Under the pieces are notes generated by a model. It had not been told where the DNA came from and ran no database searches. It saw only the letters and a program-made list of their open reading frames with translations. The position numbers and the translations under genes were made by a program. A stretch of DNA of 34,645 bases. It comes from Chthonomonadales bacterium (lineage in GTDB: Bacteria > Armatimonadota > Chthonomonadetes > Chthonomonadales > CAJBBX01). The stretch spans positions 1-34,645 of the forward strand of contig JADLGO010000039.1 in NCBI GenBank assembly GCA_020849275.1, given 5' to 3'. How positions within the stretch are numbered: the first letter of the stretch is position 1; each line of letters starts with the position of its first letter. Below are positions 1 through 6,927 of the stretch, piece after piece.

Positions 1-7
1 CCCCGCG

Positions 8-126
8 TCTCGCTACCTACTGCGAGCAAGGGCGCGGGGGCAGTGGGGGCCGGAGCGCCGCTTACACCAACCACCCGCGGACATTATCGCTGAGCAATAT
101 GTGGACATTATCGCTGAGCAGGAACA
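8..126. mobile_element. Left end: 119-bp terminal inverted repeat, probably the end of an insertion sequence
   Basis: Positions 8-126 are the exact reverse complement of 34527-34645; identity stops at 126/127. Read outward, the repeat starts TGTTCC and then carries two copies of an 18-bp motif. A TG...CA boundary followed by several short subterminal repeats is the known pattern of IS21-family ends, so I infer that this is the tip of such an element whose body lies outside the window. No transposase is visible here. A perfect 119-bp match is longer than normal IS inverted repeats, so it more likely represents the same IS end in two oppositely oriented copies, where an assembly would break. 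Positions 1-7 continue past the point where the right arm stops. Confidence 0.6.
79..120. repeat. Two direct copies of an 18-bp motif in the left IS end
   Basis: GGACATTATCGCTGAGCA occurs at 79-96 and again at 103-120, a 24-bp period separated by ATATGT. Such tandem subterminal motifs are usually transposase-binding sites. The mirror pair lies at 34533-34574. Confidence 0.85.
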
Positions 127-325
127 CCGCACGCTCCGGCGCCCGCTCCGGCGCTGCCCGGCGCCCTGGCGGGCTGGCGCGATCGCCCCATGCGGTCAAG
201 GATCCGCTGGCGCACACCGCGAACTCGTGCGTGTCGCGCATAGCACGTCAGGATGCGCCCCGCGCCCTTCGGCGCCCGGCCGCCACAGACCACGTGGGCG
301 CGAACGACAGGGGGAGGGTGACGCC

Positions 326-1621
326 ATGTCCCGATGGCTGTTGGCGGCCGCGGCCGCGCTCATTCTTAGCGACGGGCCGACTCACGCACAGAACGGCCAG
401 GCGCCGCCGGCGCAGGAGACTACCGCGATGGACGAGATGCGCCGGTTCGGAGTGAGGGCGGACGGCAAGACGGACGATACCGCGGCCATTCAGAAGGCGC
501 TCGACGCGGCGGGAGACGCGGGCCGCGCCGTGCAGTTGCCGGCCGGACGCTACCTGGTGGCGGGCAGCCTGCGCATCCCGAAGGGCGTGGCGCTCGTCGG
601 TGAGGCGCGCGCGCCGCTCTACATAGAACCGCTCGTCGGGACCGTGGTCCTCGCGACCGGCGGCCGCGACAAGGAGGACGCGCCGGCGCTGTTCGAGCTT
701 GGCGACTCCGCCACGGTGCAAGGCCTCACCGTGTTCTACCCGGAGCAGAAGCCCGATGACATCCACCCCTACGCCTGGACCTTCCACCTGGTCGGCGGAG
801 ACAACACCGTGGAGAACGTCACGCTTATCAACAGCTACAACGGCGTTCGCGTCGGCCCGGAGAGCAACGTACGCCACCGTATCCGGAGCGTCGTCGGGTG
901 CGTGCTCCGCCGCGGGATACTGGTCGACAACACGACTGACATCGGCCGAATTGAGAACGTGCAATGGCACTGCCACTGGTGGTCGGCGGCTAGCGTGGGC
1001 GGCAACTGGGACCGCGTCTTCGAGTACATGTGGCGCAACTGCGAGGCGTTCGTGTTCGGCCGGACCGACTGGGAGTACGTCACGAACACGTTCGTCTTCC
1101 CGGTGAACATCGGCTATCGGTTCATCGGCACCCCGAACGGCGCAATGAATGGCCAGCTATCGGGCATCGGCGCCGATGCCGCCCAGCGGTGCATCGTGGT
1201 CGAGCACATACAGCCGATGGGCCTGCTGATCACCAATGGCCAGTTCGTCGCGTTCAGCGGCCCGAACCCCATCGAGATCGTCGTCGAGAAGACGAGCGCA
1301 GGCTCCGTTCGGCTCGTCAACTGCGCGTTCTGGGGTCCGGCCGTGCAGAACGTCGTGTTCCATGGCCAGGGCTACCTGTCGCTGAGCGACTGCTACTTCA
1401 GCAGCGGGATGCCGAAGCACCCCGGTCGGCCGCTCATCGAGGCCGACAACGGCCGCATCCAGGTCCGTGGCTGCACCTTCGCCACGGGGGAGCCCTCGAT
1501 CGAGTTGAAGCCCGGCGTCGTCCACGCCATCGTCTCCGAGAACAACGGGGCTGGCGGCGTGCGCATCAAGAACGACATCGGCGAAAAGGCCATCATCGCG
1601 AACAACGAACCGGCTGGGTAG
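326..1621 (+). CDS. Secreted right-handed beta-helix protein (pectate-lyase-3 / GH55-like)
   Basis: A 431-residue protein with an N-terminal signal peptide (hydrophobic stretch at about residues 4-16, then T-H-A-Q). After it comes the typical opening of the pectate-lyase-3/GH55 superfamily: F-G-V-R-A-D-G-K-T-D-D-T-A-A-I-Q-K-A-L. The body is rich in short beta-strand repeats with N-x-T/V steps expected of a parallel beta-helix. Family members bind or cleave polysaccharides outside the cytoplasm; the substrate cannot be told from sequence. The ATG at 326 is chosen because GGGGGAGGGTG lies just upstream and the signal peptide starts there; the open frame upstream to about 101 has no such support. 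The UroD-like gene follows after 24 bp, suggesting co-transcription. Confidence 0.8.
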   Translation: MSRWLLAAAAALILSDGPTHAQNGQAPPAQETTAMDEMRRFGVRADGKTDDTAAIQKALDAAGDAGRAVQLPAGRYLVAGSLRIPKGVALVGEARAPLYIEPLVGTVVLATGGRDKEDAPALFELGDSATVQGLTVFYPEQKPDDIHPYAWTFHLVGGDNTVENVTLINSYNGVRVGPESNVRHRIRSVVGCVLRRGILVDNTTDIGRIENVQWHCHWWSAASVGGNWDRVFEYMWRNCEAFVFGRTDWEYVTNTFVFPVNIGYRFIGTPNGAMNGQLSGIGADAAQRCIVVEHIQPMGLLITNGQFVAFSGPNPIEIVVEKTSAGSVRLVNCAFWGPAVQNVVFHGQGYLSLSDCYFSSGMPKHPGRPLIEADNGRIQVRGCTFATGEPSIELKPGVVHAIVSENNGAGGVRIKNDIGEKAIIANNEPAG

Positions 1622-1645
1622 CCGCCCCGTCGGATGGAGACCGCC

Positions 1646-2797
1646 ATGACCTCGCGCGAGCGCCTGCTGGCCGCCCTGGACCACCGTGAGCCCGACCGCG
1701 TGCCGCTGGACATCGGCAGCACGGCGGTCACCGGCATCCACCGAGACGCGCGAACGTCCCTGCGCGCGCACCTCGGCCTGCCGGCCCGCGAGGCCGTTAC
1801 CTGGCATCGAATGCAGCAGCTCGCCCGCGTGGACGACGACCTGCACTCCGCGCTCGGCACCGACGTGCGCGGAGTGCGTTGCGCCGCCGGCGCCGGGTGG
1901 GACGCGCAGGAGACCGAGGACGACGGCTACCGTCTTTACACAGACGAGTTCGGCATCGTCCGGCGCATGCCGCGAGCCGGCGGCCAGTACTACGACCTGT
2001 GCGGCTCACCACTCGCCGGAGCGTCCGGGCCGGCCGACGTCGCTGCCTGCGCGTGGCCGCGGCCAGACGGCCACGAGCGGTTCGCCGGAATGCGCGATCA
2101 GTGCCTGGCGGCGCGCGAGGCAGGGTTCCCGGTGGTGCTGGGCAGCGTCTGCTCCGGAATGATGGAGATGGGCGAAGCGATGCTCGGCTTCGACCGCTAC
2201 TTCACCGAGCTTGCGGCGAACCGCCCGCTCATCGAGGCGCTGGCCGACCGGGTCCTCGAGCTCAAGACGCGCTACTGGCGCGCCGCGATGACGCAGGTAG
2301 GCGACCTGGTGGACGTGGTGCAGGAGGGCGATGACTACGGCGGCCAGCGCGGGCTGCTCATCTCGCCGGCCCTCTGGCGCGCCGTATTCCGGCCTCGCCT
2401 CGCGGCGCTGTTCGCGGCACTGCGCAAGGCCGCGCCGCGTGTGCGCGTGCTGTTCCACTCATGCGGGGCGATCCGGCCCATTCTGCCCGACCTGATCGAG
2501 GTCGGCGTGGACGCGATCAACCCGGTGCAGCTCTCCGCGCCCGGCATGGAGCCCTCGGAACTCAAGAAGGACTTCGGCGCAAACCTCACCTTCTGGGGCG
2601 GCGGGGTGGACACACAGCGCGTGCTTCCGCGCGCCTCGCCCCGGCAGGTGCGCGAGGCGGCGCTGCGGAGCATTGAGGCATTCGCGCCGGGCGGCGGGTT
2701 TGTCTTCGCGGCCGTGCACAACATCCAGCCAGACGTGCCGCCGGCAAATGTCCTTGCGATGTGCTCGGCGATCCGCGAAACCGGTACTGGCGGCTAG
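1646..2797 (+). CDS. Uroporphyrinogen decarboxylase-family protein (MtaA/CmuA-like), copy 1
   Basis: A 383-residue cytoplasmic protein of the UroD/corrinoid-methyltransferase superfamily. It starts with the characteristic T-S-R-E-R-L-L-A-A-L-x-x-x-x-P-D-R-V-P and carries H271-S-C273-G, the H-x-C part of the zinc site of methylcobamide:CoM methyltransferases. Near the end is H-N-I-Q-P-D-V-P-P-A-N, common in the non-haem branch. Heme-pathway UroD is unlikely because no heme genes are nearby and the H-x-C motif is not a UroD feature. A likely role is methyl transfer or breakdown of a small substrate, but no corrinoid protein is seen in the window. The ATG at 1646 follows a GGAGA site; an in-frame ATG at 1634 is less well placed. 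Confidence 0.8.
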   Translation: MTSRERLLAALDHREPDRVPLDIGSTAVTGIHRDARTSLRAHLGLPAREAVTWHRMQQLARVDDDLHSALGTDVRGVRCAAGAGWDAQETEDDGYRLYTDEFGIVRRMPRAGGQYYDLCGSPLAGASGPADVAACAWPRPDGHERFAGMRDQCLAAREAGFPVVLGSVCSGMMEMGEAMLGFDRYFTELAANRPLIEALADRVLELKTRYWRAAMTQVGDLVDVVQEGDDYGGQRGLLISPALWRAVFRPRLAALFAALRKAAPRVRVLFHSCGAIRPILPDLIEVGVDAINPVQLSAPGMEPSELKKDFGANLTFWGGGVDTQRVLPRASPRQVREAALRSIEAFAPGGGFVFAAVHNIQPDVPPANVLAMCSAIRETGTGG

Positions 2798-2822
2798 CCA
2801 GATTCGCCGTCGAGCCCGGATC

Positions 2823-2838
2823 TGGCACGCCATGTGCA
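2823..2838 (+). promoter_or_regulatory. Sigma-54 (-24/-12) promoter of PEP-CTERM gene 1
   Basis: TGGCACGCCATGTGCA matches the RpoN consensus TGGCACG-N4-TTGCA at every fixed base except the first T of the -12 box. The invariant GG (-24) and GC (-12) have the required spacing. It lies 26 bp after the UroD stop and gives an untranslated leader of about 40 nt before the ATG at 2888. Confidence 0.75.
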
Positions 2839-2887
2839 ACTGCTCCGACCTGAGGATCCTCGCGACGGATCCCGAAAGGAGCAACGG

Positions 2888-3592
2888 ATGCAGAGAGGAC
2901 TCGTTGGCCGGTTCAAGGTTCTTGGCGCCGCCCTGGCGCTGGCATCGCTCGCCCTGCCAGCAGCGGCCCAGACGACGCTCGGCGCCTTCACGTTTGACGA
3001 CGCGCTGTTCGGCAACACGCTCGTGGAGAGCGATGGTGGCGCGTTCTCGGCGGTTAACTGGCTGAACGTCGTGAACGTCGATCCGGGCAACCCGGGCTAT
3101 CTGACTGGCCTCGGATTCGATACCGGGGTGGCCAACATCGGTGGCACCCCGGACTACACAATCGGATACTCGACGGCGATCCTGAACGCCGCGGGCGATG
3201 ACCTGGGCATCGTCGCCGCCCGCTACAGTTCGGACACGTTCACGTTGTCCGTGAGCGCCGACGGCGTCACCTTCTCCGGCCCGCTCGCGTTTGGCCCCGG
3301 GGTCGGAGTTGCCACTGGCGATACCCGCTCGTACTACTACGGGGGCGGCGGGCCCTACCCTGCCGACCTGTTCGTCTATCCGATCGACCTGTCGGCGTTC
3401 GGAATCGCTTCCGGCGGGAGCATCGTTGCCGTCAAGGTGACCGGCGCGCCGCAGGCGGACCTGATCCGCGTGGCCGGCTTCCGCGCGGCTACCCCGGCGG
3501 TGCCGGAGCCGGGCGCGGCCGCGATGCTCGTCGGCGCGGGAGCGGTTGGGGGCCTCGGCCTCCTGCGCCGGGGTAGCCGCGCCAGGAGGTAG
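2888..3592 (+). CDS. PEP-CTERM sorting-domain surface protein 1
   Basis: A 234-residue exported protein. Residues 1-27 form a signal peptide ending A-A-A-Q. From about residue 205 it has the tripartite PEP-CTERM tail: V-P-E-P-G, a hydrophobic helix rich in Ala/Gly/Val, and a basic end (R-R-G-S-R-A-R-R). The middle is a low-charge, beta-rich region without a recognised catalytic motif. PEP-CTERM tails are recognised and cleaved by an exosortase in the inner membrane, delivering the protein to the surface or matrix; no exosortase is in this window. The ATG at 2888 has AAAGGAG upstream, whereas the in-frame ATG at 2834 falls inside the sigma-54 promoter and is rejected. A strong hairpin follows at 3618-3645. 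Confidence 0.85.
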   Translation: MQRGLVGRFKVLGAALALASLALPAAAQTTLGAFTFDDALFGNTLVESDGGAFSAVNWLNVVNVDPGNPGYLTGLGFDTGVANIGGTPDYTIGYSTAILNAAGDDLGIVAARYSSDTFTLSVSADGVTFSGPLAFGPGVGVATGDTRSYYYGGGGPYPADLFVYPIDLSAFGIASGGSIVAVKVTGAPQADLIRVAGFRAATPAVPEPGAAAMLVGAGAVGGLGLLRRGSRARR

Positions 3593-3617
3593 CGCCACCA
3601 CGCGCCAGGTGCTGCCC

Positions 3618-3645
3618 GACCCGCCCCGGCGCCCCGGGGCGGGTC
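3618..3645 (+). terminator. Strong hairpin after PEP-CTERM gene 1
   Basis: A perfect 12-bp stem, GACCCGCCCCGG with its complement, closes a 4-nt loop 25 bp after the stop codon. There is no clear T-run, so termination is inferred from stem strength and position. Confidence 0.55.
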
Positions 3646-3699
3646 GTTCACTCCACGACACAGGTGGCGCCACGAGCGAGCCATGCGGAGGATGTGGCG

Positions 3700-4164
3700 A
3701 TGCTGGCACCGACGCTGTGCGAACAGAGAGCGTTCCAGGTCCTGGGAATCCAGGAGCGAATCGACCCGACGCGGGCCGACTACCGCGCGCTATGGGGCCG
3801 ATTCGAGCGGCGCGCCAAAGAGGTGCGCGCGCTCGCCACGGAGGAGGCCGGCTACGGGGTCTACTTCGACTGCGATGAGAGCAGTCGCAGCGACTTCGTC
3901 GCCGGGATGGCGGCGGCCCGGCGGGAGACGGTTCCGGCCGGGCTGGTGCTCCGCGAGGTGCCCGCGGGCACCTGGGCCGTGTTCGAGTGCACGATGGCCA
4001 CGATCGGGGCGACGTGGGAGGCCATACTCGGTCAGTGGTTGCCGGCCTCAGGCATGGACGCGGCCGAGGGCAAGCCGGCCTACGAGCGGTTCCCGCCGGG
4101 CTGCCACGAGGGCGCGGCGCCGGTCACCATCCACCTGGCTGTCGTGCGGAGGCCCGTGGGCTAG
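3700..4164 (+). CDS. Stand-alone GyrI-like (effector-binding) domain protein 1
   Basis: A protein of 154 residues that is entirely one GyrI-like/AraC effector-binding fold: an N-terminal strand ending G-I-Q-E-R-I, a long helix around Y-R-A-L-W-G-R-F, then Y-G-V-Y-F-D, and V-P-A-G-T-W-A-V-F near residue 105. There is no DNA-binding helix-turn-helix. The fold binds small hydrophobic ligands, and some stand-alone members are reported to hydrolyse cyclopropanoid compounds; which applies here is unknown. The ATG at 3700 follows GGAGG by 8 nt; an in-frame GTG at 3694 is too close to that site. It converges with the lactonase gene, only 7 bp away. A second relative is encoded at 5402-5854 on the other strand. 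Confidence 0.7.
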   Translation: MLAPTLCEQRAFQVLGIQERIDPTRADYRALWGRFERRAKEVRALATEEAGYGVYFDCDESSRSDFVAGMAAARRETVPAGLVLREVPAGTWAVFECTMATIGATWEAILGQWLPASGMDAAEGKPAYERFPPGCHEGAAPVTIHLAVVRRPVG

Positions 4165-4171
4165 CGCCGCG

Positions 4172-5365
4172 TCAGCGCGGAGCGCCGACCGGCGCGAACC
4201 TCAGGCAGACCGGCGCGCCGACGCGCGCCGAGCGCCCGGTGGATTGGAGGGCGCCGGTCTGGCGGTCGACGCGGAAGCTCACGACGGAGTCGCTCTCCTG
4301 GTTAGCCGCCAGCAGCCAGGCGCCGGTCGGGTCGAGCACGAAGTTGCGCGGCGTCCTGCCACCCGTGGGCACATGGGCGGCCGGCGTTAGCCTGCCCGTG
4401 CGCGCATCCACGCGAAAGACGGCGATCGAGTCGTGCCCCCGGTTGGAGCCGTACACGAAGCGCCCGGACGGGTGCGCCACGATCTCGGCCGTGGTGCTGA
4501 CCGGGCGGGCCCCCGGCGGCAGGGTCGGCACCACCTGTTCGCGCGTCAGCACGCCGCGCGCGTCGTCGTACCCGAACACCGTCACCGTGCTGTCCAGCTC
4601 GCCAATCACGTAAGCCCATCGCCCCGTCGGATGCCAGGCCAGATGCCGCGGCCCGGCGCCAGGCTCGGTGGCCGCGAAGGGTGGGTCGTTCGCTACGAGC
4701 GTTCCGCGCGCGGGATCGAAGCGGTAGACCATCACTCGGTCGAGGCCGAGGTCGGCCACGAAGGCGAACCGCCCGGCGGCGTCCAGGTTGATGGAGTGCG
4801 CGTGCGGAGCCTCCTGCCGCTGCGCGTTGACGCTGGAGCCGTGGTGCTGGACGAGGGCCGTGGCCGCTCCGAGCCGCCCGTCGGGTCCAATCGGCAGGAT
4901 GACGACGCTGCCACCCCCGTAGTTGGCGGCCAGCACATGCCGCCCCTGGCGGTCGACGGCCAGGTGGCACGGATAGGCGCCGCCCGAGGACTGCTGGTTC
5001 AGCAGCGTGAGCTTGCCGTCCGAGCGCCCGATCTCGAACGCACTGACCGCTCCCGAGGCCGCCCCGCCGAACTGGCCGAGCTCGTTCACCGCGTACAGGA
5101 AGCGGCCGCCAGGATGCGGCGCGAGGAACGAGGGGCTCGCCGCTCCAGCGGCGAGCTCCGGCTCAGAGAGCGCACCCGTCGCGGCGTCGAGGGTCATTCG
5201 ATAGATGCCCTTGCTTGCGCCATCGGTGTAGGTGCCAACGTAGACCATCGCCTTGCCCTCCGCGGCCATCGCGCCGCGCGCCCTGCCGGCGACCCCGCCC
5301 ACGAGCGCGGCGGCGACCAGGCCGAGCACGGCTCGGCGCGACGGCACACGTTCGCTTTCCGTCAT
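4172..5365 (-). CDS. Tat-exported lactonase-family seven-bladed beta-propeller (6-phosphogluconolactonase-like)
   Basis: A 397-residue protein with a twin-arginine signal (S9-R10-R11-A-V-L-G followed by a hydrophobic stretch to A-R-G-A). It then shows the lactonase-family pattern: V-Y-V-G-T-Y-T-D at the first blade and repeated blades with H-P-x-G-R-F/W-x-Y-x-x, for example A-P-H-P-G-G-R-F-L-Y-A and A-H-P-S-G-R-F-V-Y-G. Length matches the YbhE/Pgl propeller family. Cytoplasmic Pgl hydrolyses 6-phosphogluconolactone, but the Tat signal puts this one outside, so a different lactone or sugar derivative is more likely (inference). The ATG at 5365 directly begins the Tat peptide. The GyrI-like gene at 5402-5854 is upstream, 36 bp away, possibly in the same transcript. 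Confidence 0.85.
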   Translation of the reverse strand: MTESERVPSRRAVLGLVAAALVGGVAGRARGAMAAEGKAMVYVGTYTDGASKGIYRMTLDAATGALSEPELAAGAASPSFLAPHPGGRFLYAVNELGQFGGAASGAVSAFEIGRSDGKLTLLNQQSSGGAYPCHLAVDRQGRHVLAANYGGGSVVILPIGPDGRLGAATALVQHHGSSVNAQRQEAPHAHSINLDAAGRFAFVADLGLDRVMVYRFDPARGTLVANDPPFAATEPGAGPRHLAWHPTGRWAYVIGELDSTVTVFGYDDARGVLTREQVVPTLPPGARPVSTTAEIVAHPSGRFVYGSNRGHDSIAVFRVDARTGRLTPAAHVPTGGRTPRNFVLDPTGAWLLAANQESDSVVSFRVDRQTGALQSTGRSARVGAPVCLRFAPVGAPR

Positions 5366-5401
5366 GGCTCCACGTTCCGCCGAATCCGCGCGCGCGGCCG
5401 A

Positions 5402-5854
5402 TCACCCGGTCGGCATCCAGATCGGGAAGGCATACCCATCGCTCAGCGGCTGCCGGGTGTCGTACTCCTCGAGCACCGGCGCGGCCACGTGCGGCGTCCC
5501 GGTCTGCTCGAACCACTCCTCCAGCGCGCGGAAGGTCTCACCGATGCGGCCGATGTTGCCGCGGTGCCGGAGCACCGCGTAGCGCCCGGCCGGCACGTGG
5601 ACGGAGAGCAGGCCGGGCGGCGCCGGGGTGCCGGGCCGCACCTCGACGCCAACGACGTAGGACGAGGGTGGGCTGTCATCGTGGTGGTTCCAGACCCCGT
5701 AGAGCGTAGCCGGCCGCACCTGGCCGCGCACCTCACCGAGGCGCGGCGCCAGCGCGATCCAGGCGTACATGATCAGGTATGGGCGCTCGGTGGCGAGCGG
5801 CAACTCCATCCCGATGACGTCGAGCGCTTCGCGATGGGCGATCTCAGGCTGCAT
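5402..5854 (-). CDS. Stand-alone GyrI-like (effector-binding) domain protein 2
   Basis: 150 residues, one complete GyrI-like domain. It shows V-I-G-M-E-L-P near the start, then Y-G-V-W-N, V-P-A-G-R-Y-A-V-L-R-H-R-G-N near residue 90, a helix ending W-F-E-Q-T-G, an E-E-Y-D-T-R motif, and a terminal I-W-M-P. These match the family better than the copy at 3700-4164. No DNA-binding domain is attached, so it is a ligand-binding or small hydrolase-like protein rather than a regulator by itself. The start at 5854 has GGGAG six bases upstream; the frame stays open further upstream only as a high-GC shadow. It sits between the PhyH gene (101 bp away) and the lactonase gene on the same strand. Confidence 0.75.
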   Translation of the reverse strand: MQPEIAHREALDVIGMELPLATERPYLIMYAWIALAPRLGEVRGQVRPATLYGVWNHHDDSPPSSYVVGVEVRPGTPAPPGLLSVHVPAGRYAVLRHRGNIGRIGETFRALEEWFEQTGTPHVAAPVLEEYDTRQPLSDGYAFPIWMPTG

Positions 5855-5955
5855 GTGGCACTCCCAACGGGCGGCGCGTCCCCGGACCGGCCCCTTGCCG
5901 GGTCGACGCGCTGTACCGACAGTTCGGCACCCAGGGATGCTGCTCCTCCCACCGC

Positions 5956-6747
5956 TCAGGCCGCCGCCGCGCCTCCCCCCGCCGGAGGGCGGACGCCCCG
6001 GACCATCCAGCCCGGCCGGTCCAGGCCGAACCCGCCGGTCTGGATGCACCGCGGGTCGCGGTATCCGAGGCGCACCAGGCGGCGCACGGCACCGGTGCGG
6101 TTGATGTCGGAACCGTGCACCGTGTAGATGCTGAACAGAACCACGTCGCCGGCCTGCGCGGGACACTCGAGAGTGTCGATCAGCCGGTAGCGATCCGTGG
6201 GTAGGTGGGGCGAGCACGGCGTGCCGTCCGGCTCGCGCGTGATGTGCTCGAGATGGCCGCGGCGATGGCTGCCGGTCAGGAAGCGCAGGCAGCCGTTCTC
6301 GCGCGTGGCGTCATCCACATGCACAACCGCGTCGACGTAGGCCGCGCCCTCGTGCCGGTAGAACGGCGAGTCCTGGTGCATCGGGAACGGCATGCCCGTC
6401 TCCGGCGGCTTCGCATGAAGCGTGGAGTGGTGCAGTTCAACCTCGTGCGAACCGAGCAGGCCACCCACGAGGTCAACGAGGTCCGCGTGGGCTGCGGCGC
6501 GCAGCCACGCGCCCGAGTGCAGATGGAAGTCGTTGATGTGCGTGAGCTTCGAGCGTCGTTCGAGGTCACCGTCCATGTAGGCCCGCCGCCAGGGCCCCGT
6601 CCATCCCTCGTTCGTGGTGGCCCACACGGCGATCACCGCGTCGAGCTCCGCCGAAAGAGCGCGCACCTCGGCAGGCGAGAAGACGCCCGGCACACGCAGG
6701 TACCCGGTCTCCTCGTAGAAGGCGGCCTGCTCTCTCGTCAGCATCAT
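5956..6747 (-). CDS. Phytanoyl-CoA dioxygenase (PhyH) family Fe(II)/2-oxoglutarate oxygenase
   Basis: A protein of 263 residues. The N-terminal F-Y-E-E-T-G-Y-L-R-V-P is the classic PhyH opening. The iron-binding facial triad can be read as H124-Q-D126 and H211, with an arginine at 222/223 to hold 2-oxoglutarate. The family hydroxylates small substrates with O2 and 2-oxoglutarate in the cytoplasm; environmental members are diverse and the substrate cannot be predicted. Two tandem ATGs at 6747 and 6744 both follow a run of seven G; the first is taken. A -10-like TATAAT on this strand lies at 6864-6859, shared with the divergent pepF promoter region. Confidence 0.85.
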   Translation of the reverse strand: MMLTREQAAFYEETGYLRVPGVFSPAEVRALSAELDAVIAVWATTNEGWTGPWRRAYMDGDLERRSKLTHINDFHLHSGAWLRAAAHADLVDLVGGLLGSHEVELHHSTLHAKPPETGMPFPMHQDSPFYRHEGAAYVDAVVHVDDATRENGCLRFLTGSHRRGHLEHITREPDGTPCSPHLPTDRYRLIDTLECPAQAGDVVLFSIYTVHGSDINRTGAVRRLVRLGYRDPRCIQTGGFGLDRPGWMVRGVRPPAGGGAAAA

Positions 6748-6857
6748 CGGTACCCCCCCCTGCGGCCGGCCCGGGTCCCGGCAGGTCTCTCCTCCCATAC
6801 GCTCCGCGTCGGCGAAGCGATCCCGCTCGTGGGCGGACGCGACATGCCGCGCGCGGG

Positions 6858-6864
6858 TATTATA
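6858..6864. promoter_or_regulatory. Overlapping -10-like elements between phyH and pepF
   Basis: In an otherwise GC-rich gap, TATTATA reads TATTAT (5/6 to consensus) on the + strand toward pepF and TATAAT (6/6) on the - strand toward phyH. Neither direction has a recognisable -35 at 16-18 bp, so these are candidates only. Confidence 0.3.
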
Positions 6865-6927
6865 CGCTGGGCCCGCGGTCGCCGCGTGGTAGCGCGAATC
6901 GGCGGGCCAGCACGGGGAGGTGCGAGC

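Noticed and set aside
1646-2797. hemE (heme-pathway uroporphyrinogen decarboxylase)
   Set aside because: The H-S-C-G zinc half-site and the terminal H-N-I-Q-P-D segment belong to the methyltransferase-like branch, and no heme genes are nearby.
4974-4989. TGGCACGGATAGGCGC as a fourth sigma-54 promoter
   Set aside because: The -24 half matches but the -12 half has no GC at the required place, and it lies inside the lactonase gene.
4433-6127. A 564-residue + strand open frame over the lactonase, GyrI-like and PhyH genes
   Set aside because: It crosses three well-supported genes on the other strand and shows no domain.
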